64,000 nt of DNA from CAWEFA01 sp963851385 (GCA_963851385.1 CAWKPE010000015.1:248001-312000), one strand, 5' to 3'. Positions 8,616 through 18,155 are shown, counted from the stretch's first letter. The notes: a model not told the origin generated them from the letters alone. Program-made: numbers and translations.

Positions 8616-9824
8616 ATGCAATACATTCCAATCAGCGACTATAATTATAATTTGACTGAAGAAAGAATTGCAAAATATCCTTTACACATTAGAGATTCTT
8701 CAAAATTATTGGTTTACAAAAATGAACAATTAAGTAATAATATTTTTTCTGATTTGGATAAGCATTTACCCTCTAATAGTTTATTGGTTTATAATGATAC
8801 TAAGGTTATTCAGGCTCGTTTACTTTTCAGAAAAAAAACCGGTTCAATTATTGAAATATTTTGTCTTGAACCTTATGAGCCAGTTGACAATCAGGATGCA
8901 TTATTAGAAAAAGGATCTTGTGACTGGAAATGTCTTGTTGGTAATATAAAAAAATGGAAAGATTATATTCTGAAAGAAGAACTCTTGATCAACCATAATA
9001 AAATAACAATAGAAGTTACAAAAAAAGAAATACGGAGAGAATGGAATATCATACATTTTAAATGGGAACCAGCCACTTATTCTTTCGGTGAGATACTGGA
9101 GGCTTTTGGCAAAACGCCTATTCCTCCATATTTGAATCGTCCAAGTGAAGAGATAGATCGGACACGATATCAAACCATTTATTCATCCCAAAATGGTTCA
9201 GTAGCAGCTCCCACGGCTGGTCTGCACTTTTTGCCATCGGTATTCGAAAAATTGAAAAATAAAAATATTTTACCCGTTAACCTGACCCTTCATGTTGGCG
9301 CTGGTACATTCATACCTGTGAAAGAAAAAAATGCCGCATTGCATTTAATGCACAATGAGCCGTTCATAATTAAAAAGGAATTAATTCAACAATTAATTAA
9401 CTATAGTGGTAATATTACAGCTACTGGAACCACCTCGTTAAGGGCACTTGAAAGTATTTATTGGGTAGGTGTAAAACTTCTGGAAAATAATAATGATCCT
9501 TTTAATATTGATCAATGGGAAGCTTATAGTTTGCCTCGCAATTACTCGACAATATCTTCATTTAAAGCAATTTTAGAATATTGTAATATAAATAACAATG
9601 TTAAAATTTATGCCAGAACAAAATTAATGATTGTTCCAGGTTATAGGTTCATGGTGGTTCAGCGATTAATTACAAATTTTCATCAGCCTGAAAGTACTCT
9701 TTTATTGTTAGTTGCTGCGTTCGTTGGAGAAAATAATTGGAAAAAAATTTATCAATTTGCCCTTAAAAATGGCTATAGGTTTCTAAGCTATGGAGATAGT
9801 TCATTATTATTTCGAAAAAACTAA
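8616..9824 (+). CDS. queA: tRNA preQ1 ribosyltransferase-isomerase (QueA)
   Basis: QueA transfers the ribosyl part of S-adenosylmethionine to preQ1 in tRNA to form epoxyqueuosine. The 402-residue protein has SVAAPTAGLHFLPSVF, LHVGAGTFIPV, TGTTSLRALES and the C-terminal NFHQPESTLLLLVAAF and YRFLSYGD motifs. It is longer than the roughly 350-residue enterobacterial enzyme, the extra length lying in the first half, as in other Bacteroidota. The start at 8616 is favoured over an out-of-frame ATG four bases upstream. Only queA of the queuosine pathway is in this window. Confidence 0.95.
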   Translation: MQYIPISDYNYNLTEERIAKYPLHIRDSSKLLVYKNEQLSNNIFSDLDKHLPSNSLLVYNDTKVIQARLLFRKKTGSIIEIFCLEPYEPVDNQDALLEKGSCDWKCLVGNIKKWKDYILKEELLINHNKITIEVTKKEIRREWNIIHFKWEPATYSFGEILEAFGKTPIPPYLNRPSEEIDRTRYQTIYSSQNGSVAAPTAGLHFLPSVFEKLKNKNILPVNLTLHVGAGTFIPVKEKNAALHLMHNEPFIIKKELIQQLINYSGNITATGTTSLRALESIYWVGVKLLENNNDPFNIDQWEAYSLPRNYSTISSFKAILEYCNINNNVKIYARTKLMIVPGYRFMVVQRLITNFHQPESTLLLLVAAFVGENNWKKIYQFALKNGYRFLSYGDSSLLFRKN

Positions 9825-9848
9825 TATATTATTTTTCTAATAATATAT
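9824..9848. terminator. AT-only hairpin between convergent genes
   Basis: A ten-pair stem of A/T only (ATATATTATT with its complement) around a five-base loop directly after the queA stop, in a 60-base gap between two convergent genes. It may act as a weak bidirectional terminator. Confidence 0.4.
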
Positions 9849-9884
9849 AAAATAAACCGTTATAAGTTATTATAAATATAAGTC

Positions 9885-11005
9885 TTATAGTTGCTTTTGA
9901 TATACCCTGAATCTTTTTATTTCAAAAGCTCCATATTTCTTAGTCTCAGCAATCATGTCTTTATTGTCTTCCATCACTACATGAGTATCAACACTAGTCA
10001 TTCCTGCCTTTCTTGCTGACTCAATAGTAGCAAGGCCAAGGAATACATCTAATCCCTGTTTTTGATAAGCTGGTTTTACACCTCCCAGCATAGTATTCAC
10101 TGATTTTGCAGTTTTTATGGCACGAAGAATATAAAACAATCCAAATGGCAATAGCCTGCCTTTGGACTTTTGAATTCCTTTGTACATATTTGGCATAGCG
10201 ACCATAAAAGCAACAACTTCATCACCTTTCGTCACTATTTTTACAAATCTTGGATTTAGGATTGGTAAATAACGATTAGCTAGTTCATACATTTCCTTCT
10301 CGTCCATTGGCATAAATCCATAAATATCACTAAACGAATCATTAACTGCATTGTAAAACAGGAACAATATATTTTTTAAGTTGACCGCGTTTAGTAAATT
10401 CAAGAAATTGAAGTTCCTTCTTTGAAATAACTCGTTGAAATATACGTTGATAAATCTCTGGTAATTGAATACTTAACGGAAAACGATGAATGACACAATC
10501 CAGTTCTTTTTCGTAACCTTCTTTCTCAACCAATACTGGCAAATACTCAGGATTTGTAGCACTGTCAACTACTGGTTCATATTCAAATCCTTTAATGAGC
10601 AAACCCTGATGGATCTCTATCAGTAAAACCAAACGGACCAACAATTTTATTCATGCCTTTTTGTCTTCCCCATTTTTCAATTTCCGAAATCAAGCTCTTT
10701 GAAACCTCAGGATCATTATAGCAATCAAAATATCCAAATCGAACATTTTTAATTTTTAATAATTTATTATGATTGTTATTGATAATACCCATGATCCTGC
10801 CAACCGGTTTTGCATCTTTATATGCAAGTAATAATATGTAATCACAGCCACGGAAGGACAGATTTTTTTTTGAATCAAAGAATTTTTTTTCGTCAAAATA
10901 AATTGGCGGCAACCAATTCTTCTGATCTTTATGAATTTTCTCAGGTAGATAAATGAATTCTTTTAAATCTTTTTTAGTAATTACTTCTCTCAGAATCAAT
11001 GCCAT
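9885..11005 (-). pseudogene. GNAT-like acetyltransferase-family gene, two frameshifts
   Basis: Three overlapping minus-strand frames read through as one protein of about 372 residues if one base is removed near 10609 and one near 10355. The first join restores FTDRDPQGLLIKGFEYEP, the second VPVYNAVNDSFSDIYG. The joined protein resembles a Bacteroidota family of GNAT-fold hypothetical proteins that begins MALILREVITKKDLKEF and includes IVGPFGFTDRDP and GGVKPAYQKQGL, an acetyl-CoA-loop-like segment. The substrate is unknown. Both breaks are one-base insertions and the rest looks conserved, so sequence error is as likely as true decay. Confidence 0.72.
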
Positions 11006-11199
11006 ATCAATATTTTTAATTTCTTCAAAATCAGTACATTTTTTTCGAAAGATAATTATTTTTTTTGCTTTGAAAAGTAAATTATTTACTTAAGTATTGA
11101 AATCTCAAAAAAATAAAATAAGTTAAATGAGAATAGAAATTAATGAAATAAAAAATTGATGTCCTTTGACGTAAAAATAATTAATAAAATCTGAGTATA

Positions 11200-12156
11200 T
11201 TATTCAATATTAGCCTTCCCAATTAAATCAGATATAGTTTGTTTATTTTTAGATAAATATTCTGTTAAATCTTCATGTATTTCTTCAAAAATCGTATTGT
11301 TAATAAACCATTGAGTCCCTATACCAACGGCTGTGGCTCCAGCTAAAATATATTCCATAGTGTCATTAAAATTTGAAATTCCTCCAATACCTATTATTGG
11401 AATTTCTTTTCTTTTACATTCTGGAATTTTTCTAAAGCATTCATAAACCATATATAATCCAACAGGTTTAATGCATGGTCCGGACAAACCACCTACCTGA
11501 TTTCCCAAAATAGGTTTCATGGTATTAATGTCGATAGCCATTCCTCTTAAAGTATTTATCATTGATAAAGCATCGGTTCCGCCATTTATTGCAGCTTTTG
11601 CAATTTGAGTAATATCGGTAACATTTGGACTAAGTTTGGTAATCAAACACAGTGAATCCTGAACTTTGGATTTAATTTCCTTAACAACTTGCTCAACTAA
11701 ATTAGGATCAGCTCCAAAAGCAGCACCCCCTTTTTTAATGTTTGGGCACGATACATTAATTTCCAAACCACTTATTGCATTGTTTGTATCACTCGTTTTA
11801 ATTATGTTAGCCAATTCACCAAACTCATCAATTGTACCAGCAGAAATATTAACAATAATTGGTATTTTATATTTTCGTAATTCCGGGATGTCTTCTTCAA
11901 AAAATTTTTTTACACCTTTATTTTGCAAACCAATAGAATTTAGTATTCCAGACCTGACTTCAACAATACGGGGATCTGGGTTTCCAAGACTTTTATTAAT
12001 AGATACGCCTTTTGTTACAAAAGCGCCCAACGATTCCAAAACTTTTTTCCTGTTTTGTAAAAAATTAATTTCATCCTTGCTTCCGGATGTACCAGAGGAA
12101 GTTAAAAGAGGCGCTTTTAATAAAATGTTTTTTAACCTTACACTCAGCTTATTCAT
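11200..12156 (-). CDS. pyrD: Dihydroorotate dehydrogenase, class 1B catalytic subunit
   Basis: PyrD oxidises dihydroorotate to orotate in pyrimidine synthesis, passing electrons through PyrK to NAD. It has 318 residues and an FMN-binding TIM barrel. The catalytic base is Cys137 in INVSCPNIKKGG (class 1 enzymes use Cys; class 2 use Ser), with NTLRGMAID and the phosphate-binding GIGGISNFNDTMEYILAGATAVGIGT. The start overlaps the last eight bases of the upstream pyrK-like gene, so the two subunits are translationally coupled. No other pyr genes are in the window. Confidence 0.95.
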   Translation of the reverse strand: MNKLSVRLKNILLKAPLLTSSGTSGSKDEINFLQNRKKVLESLGAFVTKGVSINKSLGNPDPRIVEVRSGILNSIGLQNKGVKKFFEEDIPELRKYKIPIIVNISAGTIDEFGELANIIKTSDTNNAISGLEINVSCPNIKKGGAAFGADPNLVEQVVKEIKSKVQDSLCLITKLSPNVTDITQIAKAAINGGTDALSMINTLRGMAIDINTMKPILGNQVGGLSGPCIKPVGLYMVYECFRKIPECKRKEIPIIGIGGISNFNDTMEYILAGATAVGIGTQWFINNTIFEEIHEDLTEYLSKNKQTISDLIGKANIE

Positions 12157-13930
12157 TCCAACTTATTTGTTTTGATTCAATAATAGGACCATCAATACAT
12201 ACACGAGAATAATGATTTTCACCCTTTAGAATGGTTTTACAAACACAGGAGAAACATACACCTATTCCACAAGCCATCCGCTTTTCCATTAATACATAGG
12301 ATTTTACGTTGTAAAGAGAAGTTATATTGTGTACTTTTTGCATCATAGGTAAAGGACCACAGGTAAATGTAAGAATTTTCAAATTATGATGTTTCTTTAA
12401 ATATTCAGTATAGGGTTCAGTAATAAAACTCCCTTTAAATATATTCTTAATATTACTTGTTTCTTTTTCTTCCTCAGTATCGCTAAGAAATGACATATAA
12501 ATATCTGAAGTTTCGGATAGTCCTAAAAATTTCAAATCATCTACATATATCTTGGCATTTCTGCCAGTACCCGTAAAACTTTGCTCTTCTGTGTCTATAT
12601 AATGAATGTGACTGTACTTTTCTATACCAATAAATGCTTTAACTTTAATATTAAAATATCTCAATGCTTGCACGATATAAACGAGTGGAGCAATACCAAC
12701 TCCTCCTCCAATAATATGAACTTCATCAATATCATCTTTTAAAATTTCTCTAAAATCAAATATTTTTCCAAGTGGTGCTAAAATTTCAACTTTATCGCCT
12801 TTAGCTAATTTTGTCAATTCGTTCGTACCAATTCCATTATCCAATACTTTGTATAATATTTCAAACTTATTTGGTTGTATGGTATATAAAATTGTTGCTA
12901 GATTTTTGTCTAAATTTAGTTTTGATAAATAATCATAATCAAAATTCTCATAATAGGTTCTGTAAATCCCAAACGGACGTTTTAAATATGATATTTGTTT
13001 TGTTCTTAAATCATTGTGAATATTAGGATTAATATCTGAAATGGAATTAACTATATGAGGTTGATAGTATTTTGATATTTCTTTTTGTTCTTTTAAAGTA
13101 TTAATCATAATAAATTGACCTGGTAATATATCTATAGTTTCTTTTGTTTTAAAAGTCAATTTATATAATTTAGAATCTCCTATACCAACCGGGATGTTAT
13201 CTACAACGTCAATATTATGCAAATCAACAATATTTTTGTAGTTATGTACGCTTTTACCATAATGCCATTTAATAGAAAATACTTTCTCATAAGATTCTTT
13301 ATCAAATTCAATGATTTTTGCACAAATTTTATCAAATGATGTAAAAAAACTTCTTTTATACACATTTGATTTGTTTACTTGCCTTGCCTCATCTAATTCT
13401 TCAGAATTTTTAAATATGATGATATGTATATTTTCATATTTATTATTGTCTATTGTGTAAATATGATTGGATAAATCCTTTAGATTCTTTTCACTTTGAT
13501 TGCTAAAACTAAATATCAAATTTGTTGATTTGTATTTTAAAATTAAGGTACAATTGTCAGCAACAGTTTTGTTTTTAATTAAATCTGTATGACTGTTTTC
13601 TTTTAATGAAATAAAGGTCTGATCAATACATTTCTCATTTATATAACAGATTTTTGTATCAAGCCTATTTACAAGGATACTTAATAAGTTTAAACAAAAT
13701 GTATTGTATGATTTTGTATTAGCTGATTTTTTATTTATTAATGTCTTGAATTCTTTATTATCAATATAATTTGCTAATATGCTTTTAATATTTTTGGGAA
13801 GAATAGTAAATGTATTATTTATTAACTTGTCTGTGTTTTTAAATGCATCTATACTATAAAAGTCCAAATACTTTATTAAATTAATATATCGAAGAATTTT
13901 TTCTTCCACTATTTTACTTTTGGATAACAA
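12149..13930 (-). CDS. pyrK: Dihydroorotate dehydrogenase electron-transfer subunit with long N-terminal extension
   Basis: The C-terminal part is a PyrK-type ferredoxin-reductase protein: an FAD domain from about residue 240 (LPGQFIMINT, RPFGIYRT), an NAD domain with VHIIGGGVGIAPLVYI, and a 2Fe-2S binding end with cysteines 554, 559, 562 and 578 (MACGIGVCFSCVCK and RVC). It should carry electrons from PyrD FMN to NAD. PyrK is normally about 260 residues; this protein has 593. Residues 1-235 match no domain I know: Lys/Asn/Ile-rich, helical, no signal peptide or membrane segment. Further insertions lie inside the flavin and NAD domains. The start at 13930 follows a TAATTTTG promoter element. 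Confidence 0.85.
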   Translation of the reverse strand: MLSKSKIVEEKILRYINLIKYLDFYSIDAFKNTDKLINNTFTILPKNIKSILANYIDNKEFKTLINKKSANTKSYNTFCLNLLSILVNRLDTKICYINEKCIDQTFISLKENSHTDLIKNKTVADNCTLILKYKSTNLIFSFSNQSEKNLKDLSNHIYTIDNNKYENIHIIIFKNSEELDEARQVNKSNVYKRSFFTSFDKICAKIIEFDKESYEKVFSIKWHYGKSVHNYKNIVDLHNIDVVDNIPVGIGDSKLYKLTFKTKETIDILPGQFIMINTLKEQKEISKYYQPHIVNSISDINPNIHNDLRTKQISYLKRPFGIYRTYYENFDYDYLSKLNLDKNLATILYTIQPNKFEILYKVLDNGIGTNELTKLAKGDKVEILAPLGKIFDFREILKDDIDEVHIIGGGVGIAPLVYIVQALRYFNIKVKAFIGIEKYSHIHYIDTEEQSFTGTGRNAKIYVDDLKFLGLSETSDIYMSFLSDTEEEKETSNIKNIFKGSFITEPYTEYLKKHHNLKILTFTCGPLPMMQKVHNITSLYNVKSYVLMEKRMACGIGVCFSCVCKTILKGENHYSRVCIDGPIIESKQISWNE

Positions 13931-13990
13931 TGATCAGTAATAAAGTATCAATTAATGAAAATTGTTTAATAATTATTTTAATTCGATTCG

Positions 13991-13998
13991 CAAAATTA
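13991..13998 (-). promoter_or_regulatory. TAnnTTTG -7 element for the pyrK-pyrD unit
   Basis: TAATTTTG on the minus strand about 60 bases before the pyrK start matches the Bacteroidota -7 consensus; it supports a two-gene pyrK-pyrD transcript. Confidence 0.45.
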
Positions 13999-14197
13999 GC
14001 ATTTATTAAACATAATTACTTGCAAATTTTTTATAATGATGTAACCAGATGTTATGTGAAAAAATGCATTTGTCCAGAACTTAATTTTATAAGAAAAATT
14101 ACAAAAATGACTTTATATATTAATTAGTCAAGAATTAAATAGTACAAGATTTGAGACAATGAATTGCATAAAATGTTTTTTTTTATTAAGCACAATT

Positions 14198-14650
14198 TTA
14201 TTTAGCAGGAAAATATATATCAAATGTTTTATCTGTATAAATTGTAATAATTTTCTCAATATTGGCATTAATAGTCTTTTCAATTAATTTATCAGTACTT
14301 TCATCTTTATTATTTGAAAGACTTCTTTCATCTAATTTTAACTTAACACTGCTAGAAGTCATTTTTTCTGTATTATTTGTGTTTAAATCAGAAATAACAG
14401 ATTCTTTCGTATTATTATCGAATAAATTTCCTTGTTTTACCGATTTTAGCATATTGCCAGTTCCCATAATTAACCATTCCGCATTAAGATATTTGTATTT
14501 CGATAAAATTTTTTGTATGAAATCAAAGCTGGGATTATTTCTTCCTGAAAGAACGTGAGATACAGTAGATCTTTGAATGCCAATATCATCAGCAAATCTT
14601 GATGATGATAAATTCTCACTCTCTAAAAATTTTATTATTCTTTCTCTCAT
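14198..14650 (-). CDS. XRE-family helix-turn-helix regulator
   Basis: A 150-residue DNA-binding protein. The HTH is at the N-terminus: FLESENLSSSRFADDIGIQRSTVSHVLSGRNNPSFDFIQKIL, a typical Cro/CI fold, followed by NAEWLIMGTGNM, common in phage-repressor-like Bacteroidota regulators. The C-terminal half is polar, Asn/Ser/Lys-rich and probably disordered or a dimerisation tail. An upstream ATG at 14686 would add 12 residues, but it lies inside an inverted repeat and before the likely transcription start, so 14650 is preferred. The promoter element overlaps one half-site of that repeat, suggesting autoregulation. Confidence 0.82.
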   Translation of the reverse strand: MRERIIKFLESENLSSSRFADDIGIQRSTVSHVLSGRNNPSFDFIQKILSKYKYLNAEWLIMGTGNMLKSVKQGNLFDNNTKESVISDLNTNNTEKMTSSSVKLKLDERSLSNNKDESTDKLIEKTINANIEKIITIYTDKTFDIYFPAK

Positions 14651-14659
14651 GATTTTTTT

Positions 14660-14699
14660 GTTTACAAATATACATAAAGCTTTCATTACATTTGTAAAC
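14660..14699. promoter_or_regulatory. Inverted repeat (candidate operator) over XRE promoter
   Basis: GTTTACAAAT at 14660-14669 and its exact complement ATTTGTAAAC at 14690-14699 form a 10-bp inverted repeat with 20 bases between. The minus-strand -7 element TATATTTG (14672-14665) overlaps the proximal half-site, so a protein bound here would block RNA polymerase. The same core recurs at 15132-15147 and 15561-15582. Confidence 0.65.
14665..14672 (-). promoter_or_regulatory. TAnnTTTG -7 element of the XRE gene
   Basis: TATATTTG on the minus strand exactly matches TAnnTTTG. The predicted transcription start is only about 8 bases before the ATG at 14650, giving a very short leader. Confidence 0.6.
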
Positions 14700-14719
14700 T
14701 AATATAAAATTAAATAGCA

Positions 14720-14727
14720 TACATTTG
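14720..14727 (+). promoter_or_regulatory. Forward TAnnTTTG element with no gene behind it
   Basis: TACATTTG on the plus strand matches the -7 consensus and lies 20 bases beyond the inverted repeat. No open frame of useful length follows on this strand before 15237, so it may be chance, or may start a non-coding RNA. Confidence 0.3.
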
Positions 14728-15131
14728 TGAATCATCTTAAGATGTTATTAATGTGGTACTTATTATTTTCTTTATAAGTTACAAAATTTACACAAATTAT
14801 AATCCAATTATAAGTTATAAAAAATGAAAAAATATATTGCAAATAAATTACTAATATTCAATATATAATATACAGATTTAAATCAGCTTAAGAAAAACTC
14901 AGATAAGTCGTTCAGAGAATAAAACAATTTAAATAAATGCATTACAAATGAATAAACAATATTTTACTATAGATAAATAGCTTAAAATGCTTGTTTATAA
15001 TATATTAAATGCAAAGTATATCAAAATAAGTAAGTATTTTATAAGAAAACATTAAATTTATTAAACCTTTACTTTGAATATTTAATATAAAATACTAATA
15101 ATATGAGTAATAAAATAAAAAATAATATTGT

Positions 15132-15147
15132 GTTTACATAAGTAAAC
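15132..15147. promoter_or_regulatory. GTTTAC-ATAA-GTAAAC palindrome
   Basis: Perfect 6-bp arms around a four-base centre. It shares the half-site of the repeat over the XRE promoter 450 bases away, so it is a candidate second binding site for that regulator, lying just beyond the end of the FAD-linked oxidase gene. Confidence 0.5.
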
Positions 15148-15236
15148 TGTTGAAAATTCATATTTGTAATCGGGAGATTTGCGTTAATAATATTGGCATC
15201 CAGATGATATGTTTTCGTTTTCTATAAACAATATGA

Positions 15237-18155
15237 TTATATTAATGCATTATAGAGAATTTCTATTGGATGATAAGCTATCCTTCCGGTACCTTCCTTA
15301 ATCTGGTGCCGACAACTCGTACCTGATGCAGCTATTACTGTATTATCATTTGTATTACGAATAGCAGGAAATAATATCATTTCGCCTATTTTCATTGACA
15401 ATTCATAGTGTTCTTTTTCAAATCCAAAAGCACCTGCCATACCACAACATCCTGATGGCAATTCTGAAACGCTGTAATTTAAAGGAAACGACAAAATAGT
15501 GTGTATTGGTTTTGTACTAGCAATTGCTTTAATATAGCAATGTCCGTGAAGTATAATTGATTTGTTTACATTTGTAAACAAACGTTTGTTAATGTTTCCT
15601 TTTTCTATTTCATTTGCTATAAATTCTTCTATCATCATTGTATTTGAAGAAATATTTTTAGCATCATCTATTAATGAAAGTGGCATTAATTCGGTGTATT
15701 CATCTCTGAATGTCAAAATTGATGATGGCTCAATTCCTATTAATGGAGTCTTTGGACTAATCTTAGTTCTCAATGATTTGACATTTTTCATCGCTATTTT
15801 TTTAGCCTTTTTTACCAAACCTTTTGATAGACATGTCCTTCCACTTTCATTGCATTCAGCAATATTTACCTTATATCCTAACTTTTTTAACAATAAAATT
15901 GCTTTAATCCCAATTTCGGCATCCATATAATTGGTAAATTCGTCAAGAAACAGATATAACTCTTTACCAGCCATATTTTCCGTATTATTAGGCTTTTTAA
16001 GGTTTATTTTGCTCCATTTTTTGACCGTTAAACTACTTAACAATGGAATATTTCTTTCAGGAGCAAAGCCAATGAGCAATTTAAATAAACGTGATAGAGT
16101 TTTATTACTTACAAAAAAATTAAATATATCAGGAAATACAGAACCTAATTTGTAAAAAAAGGTCATATTTGCTATAAGCCTTGATCTTAAAGGAACTCCG
16201 TTTGCATCATAAAAATGCTGAAGAAATTCTGCTTTGAGTTTTGTCATGTCAACATTTGATGGGCACTCGGATTTACAAGCCTTACAAGATAAACACAAAT
16301 CCAATATTTCATTTATTTCTTTATGATTAAATGGATTCTTATTATTTGAATTTGTAATATATTCTCTTAAGATATTGGCGCGTGCTCTGGTTGTGGCATA
16401 TTCCTTTCTTGTCGCCATATAACTGGGGCACATCGTTCCGCCAATTATTTCAGATTTCCGGCAATCTCCTGAACCATTACATCTTTCAACATGCCTGATG
16501 TAGCCTTTGGAATCAGAAAAATCAAAATATGTTTTTATATCATTTACGGGTTTTCCAGGAACATAGCGCAATTGATTATCCATTGGTGAAGTATTAACTA
16601 TTTTACCAGGATTAAAAATATTATTGGGATCCCAAATTTGCTTAATCTTTTTTATCAATTCATAATTTTTTGTTCCCAATATTATAGGTATAAACTCTCC
16701 TCTTAATCTTCCATCTCCATGTTCGCCGCTAAGTGATCCTTTATATTTTTTTACTAATATAGCAACTTCGGTAGCTATTTCCCTGAAAATCCTGATATGT
16801 TCTTTATCCTTTAAATTCAGAATAGGCCTAAGATGTAATTCACCTGTCGCTATGTGGGCATGAAAAACGCAACTCAACTTGTATTTTGAAAGTATTTTTT
16901 TAAAGTCAACAATATAATTTGGCAAATTTTCAGGTAGAACAGCCGTATCTTCAATAAGTGAAACTGGTTTAGCGTCTCCGGGAATATTTGTAAGTAATCC
17001 AAGAGCAGCTTTTCTGAGTACCCAAACTTTATCGATATCTTTTCCAAGTATTAAAGGAAAATGATAACCAAGTCCATTATGTTGCAATTCTTTTTGAAGA
17101 GCTGCAGCGTTTTCCCTTATTTCTTCCATATAATCACTAGCAAATTCAACCAAGAGAATTGCCCCAGGCTCACCTTCAATAAAAAAACGATTTTTACTTT
17201 GCTCAATACTGTTTTTAGTGCATTTAATAATATTATTATCAATCAATTCAATAGCTCCTGGTCTATATTTAAGAGCAATTAAATTACCACGAAAGGCTTC
17301 TTCTAACGAATTAAAATGTATACATATCAAACCTTTGGATTTAGGAGGAAGTGGAATCAGATTCAATTTTATTTCTGTCAGTATCATTAAAGTTCCTTCT
17401 GAGCCTGCTATAAGCTTGCTCAAATTAAATGGCTTATTTGATCCAGAGAATATTTCAGTATCCAACAGCTTATCTAATGCATAACCCGTATTTCTACGCT
17501 TTATTCTTTTATCGGGATACTCATTTATAATGGATTTCTTGTTATCTGTATCGGTAAGTATCTGTCTGATAATTCTATATATTTCTCCTTCTAAAGTATC
17601 TGCTAAACATTTTTGATCAAATTCTAAAATATTAGTATTCTTAAGAACTACTTCTGATCCATTACTTAAAAATCCTTTAACTTCCAATAAATGGTCGCGG
17701 GTACCTCCATAAATTAATGAATGCGCACCACAAGCATTATTGCCTACCATACCTCCTATCATGCAACGGTTGGATGTAGATGTTTCGGGCCCAAAGAAAA
17801 GATCGTATTTTTGAAGATGCAGATTCATTTCTTCTAAAACAACTCCCGGTTGAACTCTAATCCATTTCTCATCAACGTTCACTTCAAGAATTGTATTTAA
17901 ATATTTCGAAAAATCAACTACAATTCCATTTCCAACGACTTGACCTGCCAAAGAAGTACCAGCCGTTCGAGGGATTAATCCACACTTATTTGCAATTGAG
18001 TAAAAAATTAATTTCCTGATATCATTGTTAGTTTTTGGATATGCCACTGCTATAGGAACCTCTCTATATACAGAAGCATCAGTAGCGTACATAAAACGTG
18101 TAATTTCGTCTGAAAAAATGTCCCCTTCAAAGCCCTGAATTATTAAATCCTTCAT
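15237..18155 (-). CDS. FAD- and Fe-S-binding oxidase, D-lactate dehydrogenase type
   Basis: A 972-residue fused protein of the Dld/GlcD-GlcF kind (YdiJ-like). The N-terminal FAD domain (PCMH fold) has PRTAGTSLAGQVVGNG and NNACGAHSLIYGGTRDHLL. The middle FAD-linked C-terminal domain ends in SGEHGDGRLRGEF and DPNNIFNPGKI. Iron-sulfur cysteines follow in HVERCNGSGDC and LSCKACKSECPS. A CCG-type domain ends the chain, with GCCGMAGAFGFE. Such enzymes oxidise D-lactate or a similar 2-hydroxyacid to the oxoacid and pass electrons to the respiratory chain or an electron-transfer protein. It diverges from pta, which suggests lactate-to-acetate metabolism. The substrate is inferred. A 22-base palindrome lies within its 3' coding part. 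Confidence 0.85.
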   Translation of the reverse strand: MKDLIIQGFEGDIFSDEITRFMYATDASVYREVPIAVAYPKTNNDIRKLIFYSIANKCGLIPRTAGTSLAGQVVGNGIVVDFSKYLNTILEVNVDEKWIRVQPGVVLEEMNLHLQKYDLFFGPETSTSNRCMIGGMVGNNACGAHSLIYGGTRDHLLEVKGFLSNGSEVVLKNTNILEFDQKCLADTLEGEIYRIIRQILTDTDNKKSIINEYPDKRIKRRNTGYALDKLLDTEIFSGSNKPFNLSKLIAGSEGTLMILTEIKLNLIPLPPKSKGLICIHFNSLEEAFRGNLIALKYRPGAIELIDNNIIKCTKNSIEQSKNRFFIEGEPGAILLVEFASDYMEEIRENAAALQKELQHNGLGYHFPLILGKDIDKVWVLRKAALGLLTNIPGDAKPVSLIEDTAVLPENLPNYIVDFKKILSKYKLSCVFHAHIATGELHLRPILNLKDKEHIRIFREIATEVAILVKKYKGSLSGEHGDGRLRGEFIPIILGTKNYELIKKIKQIWDPNNIFNPGKIVNTSPMDNQLRYVPGKPVNDIKTYFDFSDSKGYIRHVERCNGSGDCRKSEIIGGTMCPSYMATRKEYATTRARANILREYITNSNNKNPFNHKEINEILDLCLSCKACKSECPSNVDMTKLKAEFLQHFYDANGVPLRSRLIANMTFFYKLGSVFPDIFNFFVSNKTLSRLFKLLIGFAPERNIPLLSSLTVKKWSKINLKKPNNTENMAGKELYLFLDEFTNYMDAEIGIKAILLLKKLGYKVNIAECNESGRTCLSKGLVKKAKKIAMKNVKSLRTKISPKTPLIGIEPSSILTFRDEYTELMPLSLIDDAKNISSNTMMIEEFIANEIEKGNINKRLFTNVNKSIILHGHCYIKAIASTKPIHTILSFPLNYSVSELPSGCCGMAGAFGFEKEHYELSMKIGEMILFPAIRNTNDNTVIAASGTSCRHQIKEGTGRIAYHPIEILYNALI
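15561..15582. promoter_or_regulatory. 10-bp-arm palindrome inside the FAD-linked oxidase gene
   Basis: Arms TTTGTTTACA and TGTAAACAAA flank a central TT. The core GTTTACA/TGTAAAC equals the half-sites over the XRE promoter. It lies in coding sequence for residues near LFTNVNKS, so it could be chance, but it is the longest perfect copy. Confidence 0.4.

Larger units (their letters stand above)
14700..15236. other. 537-base gap with palindromes and no visible gene
   Basis: An extremely AT-rich stretch between the start of the XRE gene and the end of the FAD-linked oxidase gene. It holds a 12-bp perfect palindrome CATCTTAAGATG (14733-14744), a forward promoter-like element (14720-14727) and the GTTTAC-ATAA-GTAAAC palindrome at 15132-15147. 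I find no open frame of credible size in either direction. Confidence 0.6.

Noticed and set aside
10342..10644. Treating the three pieces of the GNAT-like gene as separate genes
   Set aside because: They are consecutive parts of one protein in three frames; one-base removals fuse them with the expected junction motifs.
13930..14127. A 65-codon frame divergent from pyrK
   Set aside because: Its composition (Ile, Asn, Lys, Tyr) is that of random AT-rich DNA, and its ATG overlaps the pyrK start codon.
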